A DNA stretch of 64,000 nt from Desemzia sp. RIT 804 (GCF_016892605.1 NZ_JAFEMV010000001.1:124001-188000), one strand, 5' to 3'; counted from the first letter of the stretch, positions 37,734 through 47,478 are shown. The notes: generated by a model not told the origin, from the sequence alone. Program-made: numbers and translations.

Positions 37734-38978
37734 ATGGTGCAATTTATTCATGCAGCCGATTTGCATTTAGATAGTCCTTTTAAGGGAATTAAAGGCTTGC
37801 CAGTTTTTATCTGGGAGGCTATTTACCAATCTACTTTTCAAGCTTTAACTCATTTAGTAGATTTAGCGATTGAAAAACAAGTAGATTTTATTTGTTTAGC
37901 AGGAGATATTTATGATGGAGAAGATCGCAGTGTTAAGGCTCAAGCGTATTTAAAAAAAGAAATGGTTCGTTTAAAAGAGGTAAATATTCCAGTTTATTTG
38001 ATCCATGGGAACCATGATTTTAAGGAACAAGATGGCTTGCAATTGGACATGCCAGATAACGTACACATATTTCAAGAAGTAGTAGAAACGGCGTACTATG
38101 AAACTGCTAAACAGGAAAGAATTGCTTTAACGGGTTTTAGTTACAACAAACGTTGGATAAACGAAAGGAAAATAGCGGATTATCCGGCACGAAGCTCAAC
38201 AGCGGATTACCATATTGGCTTGCTCCATGGATATCAAGAAGGAAATTCATCTGAACACGATAAGTATGCTCCGTTCAGTTTACCTGAATTAAGAAGCAAA
38301 CACTATGATTATTGGGCACTAGGACATATCCATAAAAGGCAGGTTCTTTCAGAACATCCATTAATGGTTTATTCGGGAAATACTCAAGGCAGAAATAGAA
38401 CAGAGAGTGGTACAAAAGGTTGCTATTTGGTCACTTTAGAAAATAAAACAGAAAAAATAGATTTTTTCCCTCTCGCGCCTATTCAATGGAAAACTGTAGA
38501 ACTATCACTCAAAGGAAAAAAATCATTGCAAGAAGTGTATCAAGTGCTTAATGAAACGATGAGTGTTCATCAAAATGAAGAGCACAGTACATTATTGGCA
38601 ATAGAATTAACAGATACAGGTGATCTTCTTGAAGGAGTGATGCGTAAAATCCGTCAAGGTGATTTGCTCGAAGGCTTACAACAAGTTTCTAAAACTATTC
38701 CATTTGTTTTTGTAGTTCAATTATCTATTCAATCAAAAAAAGAACTGAATCTACCATCGCTGATCCAATTGTTTCCAGATGAATGGCAACAAACTCTAGA
38801 AGAACTTCAAGAAGGTACTGCCTTCAAAGAAACCACACAAAGTTTTTTTGAACAACAACGTTTGAATGGTGTTTTGCTTGCGAGAGATGAGAAATACCGT
38901 AAACGTATTGTTCAAATGGCCGAACAAGAGATACGCCAACAATTAGGTCATGAAGGAAGTGTCATCGATGAAGATTAA
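37734..38978 (+). CDS. yhaO: SbcD/Mre11-like DNA repair exonuclease YhaO
   Basis: Calcineurin-like phosphoesterase of 414 aa, probably the nuclease subunit of a repair complex with YhaN. Metal-binding motifs appear in Mre11 order: HAADLHLDSPF, AGDIYDGEDRS, HGNHDF, and GLLHG followed by LGHIHKRQ. The C-terminal part is the capping and partner-binding region. AGAGGTATAAGTAA precedes ATG 37734. It overlaps yhaN by 11 nt, a sign of coupled synthesis. Confidence 0.92.
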   Translation: MVQFIHAADLHLDSPFKGIKGLPVFIWEAIYQSTFQALTHLVDLAIEKQVDFICLAGDIYDGEDRSVKAQAYLKKEMVRLKEVNIPVYLIHGNHDFKEQDGLQLDMPDNVHIFQEVVETAYYETAKQERIALTGFSYNKRWINERKIADYPARSSTADYHIGLLHGYQEGNSSEHDKYAPFSLPELRSKHYDYWALGHIHKRQVLSEHPLMVYSGNTQGRNRTESGTKGCYLVTLENKTEKIDFFPLAPIQWKTVELSLKGKKSLQEVYQVLNETMSVHQNEEHSTLLAIELTDTGDLLEGVMRKIRQGDLLEGLQQVSKTIPFVFVVQLSIQSKKELNLPSLIQLFPDEWQQTLEELQEGTAFKETTQSFFEQQRLNGVLLARDEKYRKRIVQMAEQEIRQQLGHEGSVIDED

Positions 38979-41820
38979 AGAAATAGAAGTTTATGGGTAT
39001 GGTAAATGGGTAGATAAGAAATTTTCAGATATTGATCAGTTGAAAATTTATTATGGGAAAAATGAAGCTGGAAAAACGACTTTAATGTCTTTTATACACA
39101 GTATTCTATTTGGTTTTCCTACAAAACAAAGTTCTGAGTTACGCTATGAGCCAAAAGAAAGCACTCGCTATGGCGGGCGGTTGATCGTAGAAGATACTCC
39201 ATATGGCGGAGTTGTAATAGAACGAGTAAAAGGGAAAGCCAATGGAGACGTTACAGTAACGTTATCCAATGGTGTAGTTGGGTCAGATGATTTGCTAGAA
39301 AATTTGTTGTACGGAATAGATAAAAAAACTTATCAAACTTTATTTTCATTTGATTTAGATGGGCTACAAGATATGCAGAAAATGAATCAAAAGAAACTTA
39401 ATCGCTATTTTTTAAGTATTGGCACTTTAGGGAATGAGCAGTTGTTGCGAGTGGCAGATAAATTTGAAAAACAAGCCAACGAATTGTTTAAACCGACTGG
39501 TCGTAAACCTGAAATCAATCAAAAAATTCGTCAAGTAGAATCCAAGAGAAAACAATTGCAAAAAGCAAAAGATAAAAATCAACAGTATATGGAGTATTAC
39601 ACGCAAAAAATTCACTTAGAAGATGATATTCAAACAAGCAAAGAAAAACGAAATGAAATGGAAGAAACAATCAGTCATTACCAAAGATTAAATCTTAACT
39701 GGAATCATTACGCTGAAATGCAATCCATCCATCAGCAAATAGTAAAAGAAAAACTAGCTGATTTACCAGAAGAAGGATTGTATCAGCTCAATAATCTACA
39801 AGAACGAATGTCAGAAATAAAAGACAAAATCACTGGTATACACGAAGAATTAATGGCTATTCAAGAAAAACAAGAACCTTCTAGAAAGCTGAGTTTTTAT
39901 TTCAACAATGAGCAATTGATCGAAGAATTATTAGTCGAATTGGAGGACATACAGCAACAAGCTATTGAGCAAGAACAATTGCAAACAGAAGTTCATCAGC
40001 TGGAACAAGAACTGATCCAAGCAAAGTTTAAAGCAGGATTGTCCCCGGATAGTCCGGTTCCTGCATCATTTACTGATGAGACCAGACATTTATTTTCTGA
40101 GTTGTCTATGGAATGGCAAGATTTAGAAAAGAAATATGCTGCAGTTAAAGAAAAAGCCCGATTTTTAAATTATCAAAATCAGAGTTTGTATCAACAACTG
40201 GATTTGTTGGAGCAACAGTTATGGAACCAAGATAGATTTCAAGAAGCAGAAAAAGTTTTTAAAAAACAAAATGAGGAAAAAAATGCATACACTACTTCTA
40301 AAGAGAGTCAGTATCCACAGATCAGAAATCAGCCTAAAAAAATGCTTCCTTTAGTTTTTGGTGTACTTGTAGCGATAGTCGGTTTGATAATGAATAATGC
40401 GTTAGGATACAGTATGATCGTTATTGGAGCGATAATAACAATTTGGGCTTTAAAAAGCTTGTTGAGAAAATCTTCAAAGATATCGATTGATTCTCTTGTT
40501 TCAGAAAAAGAAGAGCCGTCAGTTTCGTATGAATCGTTTGTACAGCAAAAAGAGATCAAAAAACAATGGCAAGAAAAGTTAGCAGAGAATGACCAAGTTA
40601 CCTTTGATTTAAATCAAGTAAGAGAATTGGAGTTTGAACTAGATAACAAACTGCATGTATTGAAGCAGCAAGAAAGAGCCTTAAAAGAAGAATATAGCTA
40701 TCCATTATCTTTCTCGGTCTCTGAATTTGAAAGAGATGCAGACCCTTATCAATCCATGCGGGAAACAGACCAACAAATACGTCTCAAAGAACAACGTATA
40801 GCAGTTTTAGAACAAAGTGTATATTCTTGGAGAAATCAAGCCAATATTCTTGAAGCTGTCATTTTTTTAGATTGGAACTCCTTGCCAAGTATTATCAACG
40901 GGGTAAAGCATTACAAAGAAGAAGTGACTAATGAAAGAATTCAACGCAACCAATTACTGCAGACAGAAAAAGAAATTCATATCCGCTTACAGCATTGGGA
41001 TAAACAGCAAAAAGAGTTGGAACAACATCGAACAAAACTCTTTCGCTCCATACAAGTTAAAGATGAAGATGAATTTCGCAGAAAATATATCTTATTCCAA
41101 AATCTTACAGATAAAAAGAATCGCTTGAATGTTTTGGAAAATCAATTAGCACAAGATATTACACTCTACAACCAATTTAAAGATCAAACTGAACTTCAAG
41201 AAAAAATTCAGCAACTAATCGCTACTATTCAAACGTTGAAAGAAGTAGAAGAAGTAAAGCTTAATGAGAAAATCAATTTTGAATTATCCATGCACCATTT
41301 AGAAGAAGGCGGAGAGTATTCAGTCTTGTTGCAAGAAGTGAGTAATTTAGAAAGTGATTTACAACTTTTAGTTGATCAATGGTCCAGTTATAAAATTGCT
41401 TCTGCTATCATTGAAAGGACATTAAATTTAGCGAAAAAAGACCGTTTTCCTCAAACTATCAAGGACACTACGACATTTTTCCGTTTACTGACAAGGGGAA
41501 ATTACCAAAATGTGCTTATAGAAGAAGAGGAACTTCTCGTGCAGCGTCAGGATGGAACTTTATTCAATGCCTTTGAGCTGTCTAAAGGAACAGCCGAACA
41601 ATTGTATGTAGCCTTGCGGTTTGCTTTTGTCAAAAACACCAGTGATCTGGTTAAACTCCCGTTGTTGATTGATGATGGATTTGTAAACTTTGATACAGGC
41701 AGGAAAAATGAAATGCTCGAGTTGTTGAGCAAGATGAGTGAAACCACTCAAATACTTTATTTTACGTTTGATGAAACGATTAATCAAACTTATCCAAAAC
41801 AGATGATAGAAATGCTATAA
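38968..41820 (+). CDS. yhaN: SbcC/Rad50-like ATPase YhaN with internal membrane segments
   Basis: Large ATPase of 950 aa. Walker A (GKNEAGKTT) begins at residue 30; the signature LSKGTAEQLYVALRFAF and Walker B LPLLIDDGFVNFD are near the C-terminus. Between them lies a long coiled coil, interrupted at about 458-500 by two adjacent hydrophobic segments (MLPLVFGVLVAIVGLIMN and YSMIVIGAIITIWALKSLL). A membrane hairpin at the tip of the coiled coil would tether the complex to the membrane. Start ATG 38968 follows GAAGGAAGTG; the frame from 38950 lacks a site. Works with YhaO. Confidence 0.9.
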   Translation: MKIKEIEVYGYGKWVDKKFSDIDQLKIYYGKNEAGKTTLMSFIHSILFGFPTKQSSELRYEPKESTRYGGRLIVEDTPYGGVVIERVKGKANGDVTVTLSNGVVGSDDLLENLLYGIDKKTYQTLFSFDLDGLQDMQKMNQKKLNRYFLSIGTLGNEQLLRVADKFEKQANELFKPTGRKPEINQKIRQVESKRKQLQKAKDKNQQYMEYYTQKIHLEDDIQTSKEKRNEMEETISHYQRLNLNWNHYAEMQSIHQQIVKEKLADLPEEGLYQLNNLQERMSEIKDKITGIHEELMAIQEKQEPSRKLSFYFNNEQLIEELLVELEDIQQQAIEQEQLQTEVHQLEQELIQAKFKAGLSPDSPVPASFTDETRHLFSELSMEWQDLEKKYAAVKEKARFLNYQNQSLYQQLDLLEQQLWNQDRFQEAEKVFKKQNEEKNAYTTSKESQYPQIRNQPKKMLPLVFGVLVAIVGLIMNNALGYSMIVIGAIITIWALKSLLRKSSKISIDSLVSEKEEPSVSYESFVQQKEIKKQWQEKLAENDQVTFDLNQVRELEFELDNKLHVLKQQERALKEEYSYPLSFSVSEFERDADPYQSMRETDQQIRLKEQRIAVLEQSVYSWRNQANILEAVIFLDWNSLPSIINGVKHYKEEVTNERIQRNQLLQTEKEIHIRLQHWDKQQKELEQHRTKLFRSIQVKDEDEFRRKYILFQNLTDKKNRLNVLENQLAQDITLYNQFKDQTELQEKIQQLIATIQTLKEVEEVKLNEKINFELSMHHLEEGGEYSVLLQEVSNLESDLQLLVDQWSSYKIASAIIERTLNLAKKDRFPQTIKDTTTFFRLLTRGNYQNVLIEEEELLVQRQDGTLFNAFELSKGTAEQLYVALRFAFVKNTSDLVKLPLLIDDGFVNFDTGRKNEMLELLSKMSETTQILYFTFDETINQTYPKQMIEML

Positions 41821-41894
41821 TGAAAACGTGTAAACAGTTGATTGTGTTAGACTATAGGCTGAAAAAGATAAAAGTTTTTTAGAGGAGGAATATG

Positions 41895-42863
41895 ATGTCA
41901 GAAAAGAATTTATATGATTACAATGTGGATGACACATTTGAGATATTTTTGTTGATCAAGTCTGCAGAAGTACGTGTAGCAAAAAACGGGAAAAAATTTA
42001 TCGCTTTCACGTTCCAAGATAAAACTGGACAAATGGATGGGAAATTTTGGGATGCATCAAACGAAGATATCGAAAAGTATATTTCAGGTGCTATTGTAAA
42101 AGTGTCTGGAAAAAGAGAGCTGTATCAAGGGAATCCTCAAATCAGACTGTATAAAATACGTTTGGCTTCAGTGGGAGAACCAGATAAAGCAGAACAATTT
42201 ATCGAAAAAGCACCTATAAAAAAAGACGATATGGTAGAAGAACTGAACCAAACTTTATTTGAAATTACAAATGCTCATTGGAATCGTATTGTTCGTCATT
42301 TATTAACGAAATACCAAAAAGAATATTTTGAATCTCCTGCAGCAAAAAGATTCCACCATGCATTTCATGGCGGATTGGCTTTTCACACTATCTCTATGCT
42401 TAGATTAGCCAAAGTCATTGCGAACCAGTATGAAAATATCAATCAATCACTGCTTTATGCAGGAGTGATTATTCATGATTTAGGAAAAGTTATTGAATTG
42501 ACCGGTCCTGTTTCTACTGAATACACGCTAGAAGGAAATTTAATAGGCCATATCGTGTTAGTAGATGAAGAAATATCAAAGGCTTGCGCAGTGTTGAAAA
42601 TCGATGAACACAGTGAAGATATACTTCTTTTGAAACATATGGTTTTAGCTCATCATGGAAAACAAGAATTTGGCTCTCCTGTTCAACCTAAATTAAGAGA
42701 AGCTGAAATCCTTTACCACATTGACCACCTAGATGCTACGATCAACATGCTGGATACAGCATTGAGTCGAACAGAACCAGGAACATTCTCAGAACGGATC
42801 TTTGGCTTAGAAAATCGTTCATTTTACAATCCCAATGTTTCAATTGCGCCTAAAAGTGAATAA
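41895..42863 (+). CDS. yhaM: 3'-5' exoribonuclease YhaM
   Basis: Manganese-dependent 3' exonuclease of 322-323 aa that trims short single-stranded tails of RNA and can act on DNA. N-terminal OB fold (LIKSAEVRVAKNGKKFIAFT) and C-terminal HD domain (HHAFHGGLAFHTISM, then HDLGKVIEL and LAHHGK). AGAGGAGG (41881-41888) gives 6-bp spacing to ATG 41895, so I prefer it to ATG 41892. It completes the yhaO-yhaN-yhaM group; a weak 74-bp gap separates it from yhaN. Confidence 0.94.
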   Translation: MSEKNLYDYNVDDTFEIFLLIKSAEVRVAKNGKKFIAFTFQDKTGQMDGKFWDASNEDIEKYISGAIVKVSGKRELYQGNPQIRLYKIRLASVGEPDKAEQFIEKAPIKKDDMVEELNQTLFEITNAHWNRIVRHLLTKYQKEYFESPAAKRFHHAFHGGLAFHTISMLRLAKVIANQYENINQSLLYAGVIIHDLGKVIELTGPVSTEYTLEGNLIGHIVLVDEEISKACAVLKIDEHSEDILLLKHMVLAHHGKQEFGSPVQPKLREAEILYHIDHLDATINMLDTALSRTEPGTFSERIFGLENRSFYNPNVSIAPKSE

Positions 42864-42942
42864 AAGTTGGTGAGAAGGTACATTATTTCTGATAGGAAAA
42901 ATGAAGTCTAAATAAAGTTACTTTCAAATAAATATGATTGAC

Positions 42943-42979
42943 AAAAAAGTGTTTTAACAAATCGTTAAAACACTTTTTT
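42943..42979. terminator. Bidirectional terminator between yhaM and prsA
   Basis: A perfect 16-bp stem, AAAAAAGTGTTTTAAC with its complement, around a 5-nt loop. A-run on one side and T-run on the other allow use from both directions; yhaM and prsA converge here. Confidence 0.93.
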
Positions 42980-43095
42980 GGTTCTTTATCATGTAACGTT
43001 AGTAGAAAATCCAAGTTATTTAAACACCAACTTCCAGAAATTCCGGAAGGATGTTCTTTATCAACGTCATAAAATAGACATCCTTTTTTTGTCAT
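42978..43095. repeat. 118-bp dispersed repeat, copy 2
   Basis: Second copy of the repeat at 5342-5458, beginning in the terminator's T-run (TTTGGTTCTTTATCAT) and ending CATAAAATAGACATCC. Inverted inner ends ACGTTAGTAGAAAATCC and GGATGTTCTTTATCAACG can pair. The centre (AACTTCCAGAAATTCCGG) differs from copy 1 but also has a short hairpin potential. Confidence 0.65.
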
Positions 43096-43189
43096 TTTAG
43101 GAGTACTTCTTGAGAAGGAGTGCCTCAATTTGAAAAAGAAACGATCATGAACAAAACATTCTTTAGATTTTATTAGATAAACATACTAA

Positions 43190-43324
43190 GCGGGTGCTTT
43201 TAAACGCGTTCCAAAAGCCTGACCCCATGCCTATAAACCAACCTCCCCTTATGAGAAAAAGCATCTCATAAGGGGAGGTTGGTTTATATTCAATGGTCAA
43301 AACGTCTTTTGTCCCGCTCTCTTT
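43190..43324 (-). repeat. Intergenic hairpin repeat, subfamily 2, copy I (minus orientation)
   Basis: Perfect 25-bp stem (43232-43256 with 43264-43288) around loop AAAAGCA. Read on the minus strand it aligns with the copy at 10605-10736 over its full length, including arms GAGAGCGGGACAAAAGACG and GGAACGCGTTTAAAAGC. Two stem pairs differ between the copies, and both are compensated. Confidence 0.8.
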
Positions 43325-43338
43325 AAATCCTTTTGAGA

Positions 43339-44325
43339 TTATTCTTCAGAAGATTCCTCAGTAGTTGAATCGTCACTAGATTCACCAGACTCATCAGTAG
43401 ATTCACCAGATTCATCAGTAGATTCACCTGATTCAATTGATTCTTCAGATGGAGTATCTGTTTCTTCCGGCATCAAGAAAGTATCCATGACTCCTTCTAA
43501 GTCTTTATCAGTAATTTGAATATTTGCGTCTTGTAGAATACCTGAAAGAATAGTGAAGACATATTCATCATTCGCTAATTTTTCATTCAAGATCTGTTCA
43601 GTCAATACTTCAGTTTCTTCTTCTAAAGTACCTTTTTCAGGTTTTTCATCCATTTTAATAATATGGAAACCAAATGTTGATTGTACTGGTTCTTGAGTCA
43701 TTTCGCCTTCTTCCAAAGCAAATGCAGCTTCTTCAAATTCTGCAACCATTTCGCCTGTTGTGAAAGTCAATTGACCGCCATTAGCAGCAGTACCTTGGTC
43801 TGTTGAATTTTCTTGAGCTAAAGTAGCGAAGTCAGCTCCATTGTTTAATTCTTCAATCAATGAATTAGCTGTTTCTTCGTCAGCTACCAAAATATGAGAT
43901 GCTGTAACTGGTGCAACATATGAATCATAAGCTGCTTGGATTTCTTCATCTGTGATTGTTGTTTTATCTTTAACAGCTTCTTCGATCAATAAGCTGTAAC
44001 GAATCAAATCTTTATAAGAGTCAGCAGTATAACCTGATGAAGATAAAACATATTCAAATCCTTCAGCTCCGCCATATGCTGCAGCTTCTTCTTCAAATGA
44101 AGCATCTACCGCTTCATCATTTACAACATCTCCGTATGATTTTTCCAATACGTCTGTAATGATCATTTGTTGAAGTGTAGCTGCTCCATAAGATTCTTTC
44201 ATTTCTTCATATAAGTCATCTTGTGAGATTTTACCTGCAGTAGTGGAAGCCACTGAATTATCAGAACAACCAGCTAATGCAAATCCTGCTAAAACAGCTG
44301 TAGCTGTTAATAACATTTTTTTCAT
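43339..44325 (-). CDS. prsA: Foldase lipoprotein PrsA (parvulin-type prolyl isomerase)
   Basis: Extracellular lipid-anchored foldase that helps secreted proteins fold after Sec export. Signal peptide with lipobox LAGC (Cys20). An N-terminal helical chaperone part surrounds a central PpiC rotamase domain (ASHILVADEETANSLIEEL to FGFHIIKMDEKPEKG, about 137-230). The C-terminal 35 residues are Ser/Glu/Asp-rich with a repeated SGESTDE unit, an unusual flexible acidic tail. Length 328 aa is slightly long. On the minus strand an extended -10 (TGTTATATT) lies upstream. Converges with yhaM. Confidence 0.95.
   Translation of the reverse strand: MKKMLLTATAVLAGFALAGCSDNSVASTTAGKISQDDLYEEMKESYGAATLQQMIITDVLEKSYGDVVNDEAVDASFEEEAAAYGGAEGFEYVLSSSGYTADSYKDLIRYSLLIEEAVKDKTTITDEEIQAAYDSYVAPVTASHILVADEETANSLIEELNNGADFATLAQENSTDQGTAANGGQLTFTTGEMVAEFEEAAFALEEGEMTQEPVQSTFGFHIIKMDEKPEKGTLEEETEVLTEQILNEKLANDEYVFTILSGILQDANIQITDKDLEGVMDTFLMPEETDTPSEESIESGESTDESGESTDESGESSDDSTTEESSEE
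43381..43440 (-). repeat. 21-bp tandem repeat in the 3' end of prsA
   Basis: Two 21-bp units (43381-43401 and 43402-43422), differing at one base, and an 18-bp partial third unit. They encode the repeated Ser-Gly-Glu-Ser-Thr-Asp-Glu tail. Copy number could vary between strains by slippage without breaking the frame. Confidence 0.75.
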
Positions 44326-44486
44326 TCAAACACATCCGTTTCCTAATTTTTGCTGTCAATAAAATTAACAACCTCGATTACTAATATAACACAATAGATT
44401 TGATAAAAAAATCTTCTCTGGGAACTTTTCATTTAAAATCCATGAAAAATCATAGAAAAATCATACTCTATGACAAGTAAGACCTT

Positions 44487-44531
44487 TTATAAAATAAAAT
44501 ACAGGTGAGATCATTAGCGATCCACCTGTAT
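44487..44531 (-). terminator. Terminator of the hit-ytxH transcript (minus strand)
   Basis: Read on the minus strand, ATACAGGTGGATC pairs with GATCTCACCTGTAT (one bulge) and runs into TTTTATTTTAT. It lies about 40 bp after the ytxH-like stop codon and separates that gene from prsA. Confidence 0.75.
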
Positions 44532-44571
44532 AAGTATATTGGTTAAACCATCAACCAGAGAGTTGAGAATG

Positions 44572-44934
44572 TTAGTTTTCTGTAGGAGTTTTCATACTTT
44601 CAGTCATATCTTGAACATCACTATTTAATTTATTTGCTTGGTCCTGTATTCTGCGCATTCTAGGTTCGACCTCATAAGAAAACTCTTGAACAGTCTCGTT
44701 CATGTCTTTAGCAAAATCGGTTGCTAAAGTTTTTCCTTCATTCGTCAATTCTGAAATAGCGCCTTTTAGATCTTTGACTTTGTCTGTGACATCTTGGACC
44801 AAAACGGTAGTGTCATCTAGATAACTTTTCATAGCTTCACGATTTTGTTCACCGGTTCTTGGGGTTTTTAAAAGACCATAAGCACCACCTACAATGGCAC
44901 CAAATACTATCCCGCTTGCTAATCCTATTTTCAT
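44572..44934 (-). CDS. YtxH/YhaH-like membrane-associated protein
   Basis: 120-aa protein with one N-terminal glycine-rich hydrophobic segment (LASGIVFGAIVGGAYGLL, residues 4-21) and a long charged helical remainder likely to form coiled coils. This matches the YtxH-domain pattern; in Bacillus the equivalent gene between prsA and hit is yhaH. It starts 2 bp after the hit stop on the same strand, so the two are co-transcribed. Function unknown, possibly cell-envelope stress. Confidence 0.82.
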   Translation of the reverse strand: MKIGLASGIVFGAIVGGAYGLLKTPRTGEQNREAMKSYLDDTTVLVQDVTDKVKDLKGAISELTNEGKTLATDFAKDMNETVQEFSYEVEPRMRRIQDQANKLNSDVQDMTESMKTPTEN

Positions 44935-44936
44935 AT

Positions 44937-45365
44937 TTATTCCTCCATTCCGTTTCGAATTGATTCAGCTATTTGATCTAATTCTTCAGGAGCGTATTTT
45001 TCTGAATTATCTCCAAAATGAACACTGAAAGAATCATTTTCATCATAACGAGGCAACAAATGAATGTGACTATGGAAAACAGATTGGTAAGCTAGTTTTC
45101 CATTGTTATTCATAATGTTCATTCCTTTAATGGAAGAGTCTGATTTTTCCAGCGCTCTAGCAATTTTAGGAATACGTGAAAAGACTTTTTCAGCTAATTC
45201 ATTATCGTATTCATAAATATCCGCTACGTGTTTTTTTGGTACCACTAAAGTATGGCCCTTAGTCACTTGTGTGAGATCCAAAAAAGCTACGACAACGTTA
45301 TCTTCATACACTTTTCTACTAGGTATTTCGTTATTGATGATCTTACAAAAAATACAATCTTCCAT
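44937..45365 (-). CDS. hit: HIT-family nucleotide-binding hydrolase
   Basis: Histidine-triad protein of 142 aa. DCIFCKIINNEIPSRKVYED with CxxC zinc residues at the N-terminus, KGHTLVVPKKHV in the middle and the catalytic triad FHSHIHLLPRY (His-x-His-x-His). Members hydrolyse adenosine 5'-phosphoramidates. Minus-strand gene, first of the hit-ytxH pair and divergent from ecsA. Ribosome binding site AGAAAGAAGGATTTGC precedes its ATG on the minus strand. Confidence 0.95.
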   Translation of the reverse strand: MEDCIFCKIINNEIPSRKVYEDNVVVAFLDLTQVTKGHTLVVPKKHVADIYEYDNELAEKVFSRIPKIARALEKSDSSIKGMNIMNNNGKLAYQSVFHSHIHLLPRYDENDSFSVHFGDNSEKYAPEELDQIAESIRNGMEE

Positions 45366-45474
45366 GCAAATCCTTCTTTCTTAAATCAATAGTTTTACAA
45401 ATCCGAAAAACTAACTTAGTATACGTCAAATGTATCATAAAACCGATTTAAAGTGAAATAAGACAAGCTTCTTA

Positions 45475-45483
45475 TGGTACAAT
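45475..45483 (+). promoter_or_regulatory. Extended -10 promoter for ecsAB
   Basis: TGGTACAAT (TG motif plus TACAAT at 45478-45483) lies 35 bp before the ecsA start in the divergent hit-ecsA gap. The -35 is weak. Confidence 0.5.
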
Positions 45484-45517
45484 AAATGAAATAATGAAGT
45501 ACTGGAGGATTACCAGA

Positions 45518-46258
45518 ATGAGTTTAGAAGTAGCAAATGTCACTGGAGGATATAGTCAAGTACCAGTGTTGAAAGATGTTTCGTTTGAAATTGAAAATGG
45601 CCAACTAATCGGTCTGATTGGTTTAAATGGTGCTGGAAAAAGCACGACCTTAAAACACATTATTGGATTAATGGATCCTTTCAAAGGAAATATTGCCATT
45701 GACCAACTAACTTTAAAAGAGAACGCTTCTGCTTATCGTAAAAAGTTTGGTTTTGTTCCTGAAACTCCCGCTTTATACGAAGAGTTGACCCTAAGAGAAC
45801 ACATTGAAGTAACAGCAATGGCATATGATCTCCCAATGGAGGAAGCAATGGAACGCGCGGATTATTTACTAAAAACATTTCGATTAGAAAAGAAATTGGA
45901 TTGGTTTCCCGCAAATTTTTCTAAAGGGATGAAACAAAAAGTGATGATTGTATGTGCTTTTTTAGTAGATCCTAGTCTATACATCATTGATGAGCCTTTT
46001 TTAGGGCTTGATCCATTAGCTATCCATGCATTATTAGAATTAATGAATGAGAAAAAAAAAGCTGGGGCATCCATTTTGATGTCTACTCACATTTTAGCGA
46101 CCGCTGAAAGATACTGTGATGGTTTTATCATCCTTCATGAAGGAAAAATAAGAGCGAAAGGATCGTTAGAAGATCTGCGCCAAGCTTTTCATATGCCGAA
46201 TGCTAATTTAGATGAAATTTATATTGAACTGACCAAAGAAGAAGGTAGTGCGGTATGA
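45518..46258 (+). CDS. ecsA: ABC transporter ATP-binding protein EcsA
   Basis: ATPase of the Ecs transporter, 246 aa. Walker A starts at Gly35 (GLNGAGKST), signature FSKGMKQKVMIV, Walker B LYIIDEPFLGLDP. In Bacillus and staphylococci Ecs affects secretion, regulated intramembrane proteolysis and peptide pheromone export. ATG 45518 follows TGGAGG; the frame from 45494 extends past that site. ecsB overlaps by 4 nt (ATGA). Confidence 0.95.
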   Translation: MSLEVANVTGGYSQVPVLKDVSFEIENGQLIGLIGLNGAGKSTTLKHIIGLMDPFKGNIAIDQLTLKENASAYRKKFGFVPETPALYEELTLREHIEVTAMAYDLPMEEAMERADYLLKTFRLEKKLDWFPANFSKGMKQKVMIVCAFLVDPSLYIIDEPFLGLDPLAIHALLELMNEKKKAGASILMSTHILATAERYCDGFIILHEGKIRAKGSLEDLRQAFHMPNANLDEIYIELTKEEGSAV

Positions 46259-47478
46259 GTGTTTTAGATATATGGAAAAGACGCCTAAAGGATCACCAAA
46301 AAACTATGACAAAATATTTGAAATATGTTTTAAACGACCATTTTGTTATTGTGTGTTTATTTTTATTAGGGGCCTTAGGGTATGCTTATTCTGAGACATT
46401 AAAAACAGTCTCAACAGAATTCATGTATGGGCGGATCATAGCGGTGCTGGTTTTTTCAAGCATTATTTTTATTGGTAAAATTGCAACTCTCACCCAGGAT
46501 GCCGACACCATCTTTTTATTGCAAAAAGAAACGGAAATGGACACTTATTTTAAAAAGGCTAAGCAGTACAGTTTAATATTGCCATTAGCTGTCATAGCGT
46601 TTATTTCGGCAGCTATGATGCCTTTATTGGTGGCTACTAGTACTTTTGCTTTTACAGATTGGGTACCCTTTTTTGCTTATTTGGCTGTTCTAAAGGAAAT
46701 GGAACTAGATGCTCAATGGATGAAAATCAAGCAGCCTATTAAGAAAGAGCGATATAAATTGACTTTCCTAGTCGTTTTTTTATCAGTTGTGAGCAGTGTG
46801 TTCGCTTTATATATTCATCCTTTAGCAGGTCTTGTAAGTTCTATTGTAGGAAGTACGCTTTGGTATCTTCGAATAGGAAAATCAAAGCAAGTATTTCGCT
46901 ATCAATGGGAATATTTGATCCAAAAAGAAACTGCACGTCTAAAGTTGATTTATCAGTTCATTAATTTATTTACAGATATTCCTGCATTAAAAGGAACGAT
47001 AAAGCGGAGAGTTTATTTCGACAGAGTGTTAAAACAAATTCCTTTAAAACACAAAAACACCTATTTATATTTGTTTTCTAAAGCTATTGTGAGAGGAACG
47101 GAATACAGCGGGTTGGTATTTCGTTTGAGTTTGATTGGTGTTGTAGTAGTGACTTTATTAGTAAACCCACTTTTAAATGTTGTTATGAGTACATTATTTC
47201 TTTATTTGACAGGGTTCCAATTGATTCCTTTGTACTATCATTACGATAATCATTTGTTATCAGTACTTTACCCCGTTGAAAAGAAACAAAAATTGAGTGC
47301 GATGCAAGCGATCCTGTTAGTCTTATTAGTGATTCAAAGCAGTATGTTTATGGTTGCTAATCTGCTGACCCTTCCTTTTTTTGTCAGTATCGGTTTATTC
47401 TTGGTAAATATCATTTTTAGTTGGTTATTTAGCCGGTTCTATTTGCCAGCTCGAATTAAAAAACTCAATAAAGGCTAA
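46255..47478 (+). CDS. ecsB: ABC transporter membrane protein EcsB
   Basis: Integral membrane partner of EcsA, 407 aa, with several hydrophobic segments grouped near residues 25-85, 105-145, 165-200, 285-325 and 345-400. No signal peptide. It starts within the ecsA stop codon, so production is coupled. Transported substrate is not established in the family. Confidence 0.93.
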   Translation: MSVLDIWKRRLKDHQKTMTKYLKYVLNDHFVIVCLFLLGALGYAYSETLKTVSTEFMYGRIIAVLVFSSIIFIGKIATLTQDADTIFLLQKETEMDTYFKKAKQYSLILPLAVIAFISAAMMPLLVATSTFAFTDWVPFFAYLAVLKEMELDAQWMKIKQPIKKERYKLTFLVVFLSVVSSVFALYIHPLAGLVSSIVGSTLWYLRIGKSKQVFRYQWEYLIQKETARLKLIYQFINLFTDIPALKGTIKRRVYFDRVLKQIPLKHKNTYLYLFSKAIVRGTEYSGLVFRLSLIGVVVVTLLVNPLLNVVMSTLFLYLTGFQLIPLYYHYDNHLLSVLYPVEKKQKLSAMQAILLVLLVIQSSMFMVANLLTLPFFVSIGLFLVNIIFSWLFSRFYLPARIKKLNKG

